A stretch of 24,870 nt of DNA from an uncultured Burkholderiales bacterium (lineage in GTDB: Bacteria; Pseudomonadota; Gammaproteobacteria; Burkholderiales; Thiobacillaceae): positions 1-24,870 of the forward strand of contig CALAMX010000115.1 of assembly GCA_937925755.1 (NCBI GenBank), written 5' to 3'. The notes beneath the pieces are model-generated. The model saw only the letters and a program-made list of their open reading frames with translations. It did no database searches and was not told the DNA's origin. Shown here one piece after another: positions 23,500-24,870 of this stretch. The translations under genes and the position numbers were made by a program. The stretch's first letter is position 1. Each line of letters begins with the position of its first letter.

Positions 23500-24348
23500 G
23501 TGGACACGCGACGCACCCTGCTGGTTACCGGTTGTTCCTCCGGCATCGGGCTGGCCGCCGCCCAGATCCTATCCGCGCGCGGCTGGCGAGTTTTCGCCAC
23601 CTGTCGCAAGGCCGATGACGTGGCGCGTCTGAATGCCCAGGGGCTCGAGAGCCTGCCGCTCGATCTGGACGACTCCGCCAGCATCCATGCCGCGGTGGAC
23701 GCGGTGCTCACGCGCAGTGGCGGCCGGCTCGACGCCCTGCTCAACAACGGCGGCTACGGCCAGAGCGGGGCGGTGGAGGACCTGCCGCGCGCGGCCCTGC
23801 GCGCGCAGTTCGAGACCAATCTGTTCGGCTGGGTGGAGCTCACCAACCGGGTCATACCAGTCATGCGCGCCCAGGGACATGGGCGCATCGTCATGGTGAG
23901 CTCCGTCCTGGGGCTTACGGCGCTGCCCTACCGCGGCGCCTATGTCGCCGCCAAGTTCGCCCTCGAGGGCCTGACCGACACCCTGCGCCTGGAGCTCGCG
24001 GGCAGCGGCATCCACGTCAGCCTGATCGAGCCCGGCCCCATCGCCACGCGTTTCCGCGCCAACGCCATCGCCCACTTCCGCCAATACATCGATATTGAAC
24101 ACAGTGTTCACCGCGAGGCCTACCGCGCCCAGCTCGAACGCCTGGAAAAGCCCGGTCCCGCCGCCCCTTTCACCCTGCCGCCAGCGGCGGTGGTGGACAA
24201 GCTCATCCACGCCCTGGAAAGCCGCCGCCCGCGAGCGCGCTACTACGTCACCGTGCCCACCTACCTGATCGGCTATGCCCGGCGACTGCTCTCCACCCGC
24301 GGCCTGGACCGCCTGCTCGTGTACATCTCCGGCGGCGGCCGACGCTGA
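23500..24348 (+). CDS. SDR-family NAD(P)-dependent oxidoreductase
   Basis: This 282-residue classical short-chain dehydrogenase/reductase has TGCSSGIG near residue 9 for cofactor binding, NNGGYG in place of NNAG, the catalytic Ser in VSSVLG and YVAAK as the Tyr-x3-Lys pair, then EPGPIATRF. It resembles the YbbO/retinol-dehydrogenase-like group that acts on aldehydes or lipid-derived carbonyls; the substrate is unknown. The Arg after FATC (VFATCRK) suggests NADPH preference. The GTG at 23500 is chosen to place the glycine motif near the start. An ATG at 23446 lies next to the ribosome site of the divergent methyltransferase and would add 18 residues. No strong ribosome site is seen. Confidence 0.88.
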   Translation: MDTRRTLLVTGCSSGIGLAAAQILSARGWRVFATCRKADDVARLNAQGLESLPLDLDDSASIHAAVDAVLTRSGGRLDALLNNGGYGQSGAVEDLPRAALRAQFETNLFGWVELTNRVIPVMRAQGHGRIVMVSSVLGLTALPYRGAYVAAKFALEGLTDTLRLELAGSGIHVSLIEPGPIATRFRANAIAHFRQYIDIEHSVHREAYRAQLERLEKPGPAAPFTLPPAAVVDKLIHALESRRPRARYYVTVPTYLIGYARRLLSTRGLDRLLVYISGGGRR

Positions 24349-24402
24349 GCCCGGGCCCGGGGGCCAAGCGCTGAGACGCCATCGGCGCGACGGCGTTCAG
24401 GC

Positions 24403-24430
24403 TTGGCTCGACGGGGAGTCATGCTATAAA
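24403..24430 (+). promoter_or_regulatory. Sigma-70-type promoter of the DUF302 gene
   Basis: TTGGCT (24403-24408) and TATAAA (24425-24430) are separated by 16 bases and match four and five of six consensus bases. The predicted start is near 24437, about 48 bases before the ATG. A hairpin, GCCGGG/CCCGGC with a six-base loop (24437-24454), would lie at the very 5' end of the mRNA and may stabilise it. Confidence 0.5.
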
Positions 24431-24484
24431 GGGAATGCCGGGCCCCGACCCGGCCGCCCGATGACGAGACGATGGAGGATGATC

Positions 24485-24870
24485 ATGCGCATGACGAAAA
24501 CCCTGAGTCTGCTGTTGTTCCTGCCCTGGCTGCTGCTCTCCGGCTGGGCCTATGCCGCCGAGGTTCATCAGAAAGGCGGCGCCTTCTACATCTATCTACC
24601 GCCCAGCGCCGACTTCAATCTGGTACTCGACCGGCTCAAGACAGAAATCGAGGCGCAAAACTGGGAGGTGCTACGCGTGCAAGACATCGACGAGGGCCTG
24701 CGCGAGCATTACAAGATGGACATCCAGAACAAGGTGGTCTACGCCTGCAAGTCGCAATACCTGGCACAGGGCATCGAGGAAGACCCCAACATCACCCTAC
24801 TGGTGCCCTGCCGTTTCGCCGTGTACCGAGTGGACTATGCCGGGCGTGCTGCGGGCCCGAAGGCCGAGGG
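24485..24870 (+). CDS. Secreted DUF302 domain protein, partial
   Basis: The gene runs off the window after about 128 codons. Residues 1-25 are a signal peptide (MRMTKT, a hydrophobic Leu-rich core, probable cleavage after AYA), so the product is periplasmic. The rest matches DUF302: a helix FNLVLDRLKTEIEAQNWEVL, then VQDIDEG, VVYACKSQYLAQGIEEDPN and LLVPCRFAVYR, including the two characteristic cysteines. The function of the family is not established; such proteins are common in sulfur- and metal-oxidising bacteria. A GGAGG ribosome site six bases upstream selects the ATG at 24485 among three nearby in-frame ATGs. Base use is like the neighbours. Confidence 0.82.
   Translation, partial: MRMTKTLSLLLFLPWLLLSGWAYAAEVHQKGGAFYIYLPPSADFNLVLDRLKTEIEAQNWEVLRVQDIDEGLREHYKMDIQNKVVYACKSQYLAQGIEEDPNITLLVPCRFAVYRVDYAGRAAGPKAE

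Overview
The window looks like chromosomal DNA of a GC-rich Gram-negative bacterium, most likely a betaproteobacterium. The order kefB / kdsD-kdsC-lptC-lptA-lptB-rpoN-hpf-ptsN-hprK, the RpoN N-terminus and the presence of HPr kinase fit that group. Placement to genus is not possible from the sequence alone. No rRNA, tRNA or CRISPR array was seen.

Positions 1-3057 hold a type IV pilin-like gene and a convergent CPA2 cation/proton antiporter. Positions 3162-9791 are a tightly packed conserved operon. It makes Kdo precursor (kdsD, kdsC), carries LPS to the outer membrane (lptC, lptA, lptB), supplies sigma-54, and encodes a ribosome hibernation factor plus nitrogen-PTS control proteins (ptsN, hprK). 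A Nudix ADP-ribose pyrophosphatase-like gene and pyruvate phosphate dikinase follow, up to 13454. Positions 13455-15086 look like worn accessory DNA: a frameshifted DUF202 pseudogene, a coiled-coil protein, and a short element with 21-bp imperfect inverted ends that resembles a MITE.

The most interesting part is 15087-23432. On the plus strand a P2A-type (Ca2+-like) P-type ATPase with an N-terminal cysteine-free HMA-like domain overlaps a divergent S-adenosylmethionine synthetase homologue. Facing it on the minus strand are, in transcription order, a PKMT-like methyltransferase, an HMA-like protein, a DUF5132 membrane protein, an HMA-like protein with membrane segments, an alanine-rich protein built of 22-residue apolipoprotein-like repeats, and a further HMA-like protein. 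A sequence matching a PhoB (Pho) box lies before the DUF5132 gene. The combination of pump, several HMA-like proteins, small membrane proteins and a lipid-surface-type amphipathic protein resembles the logic of ferrosome loci. The pump class and partners differ, so I propose a cation-sequestering membrane compartment or membrane-domain system, possibly for calcium and tied to phosphate status. This is inference.

The window ends with an SDR oxidoreductase and a partial secreted DUF302 protein with a recognisable sigma-70-type promoter.
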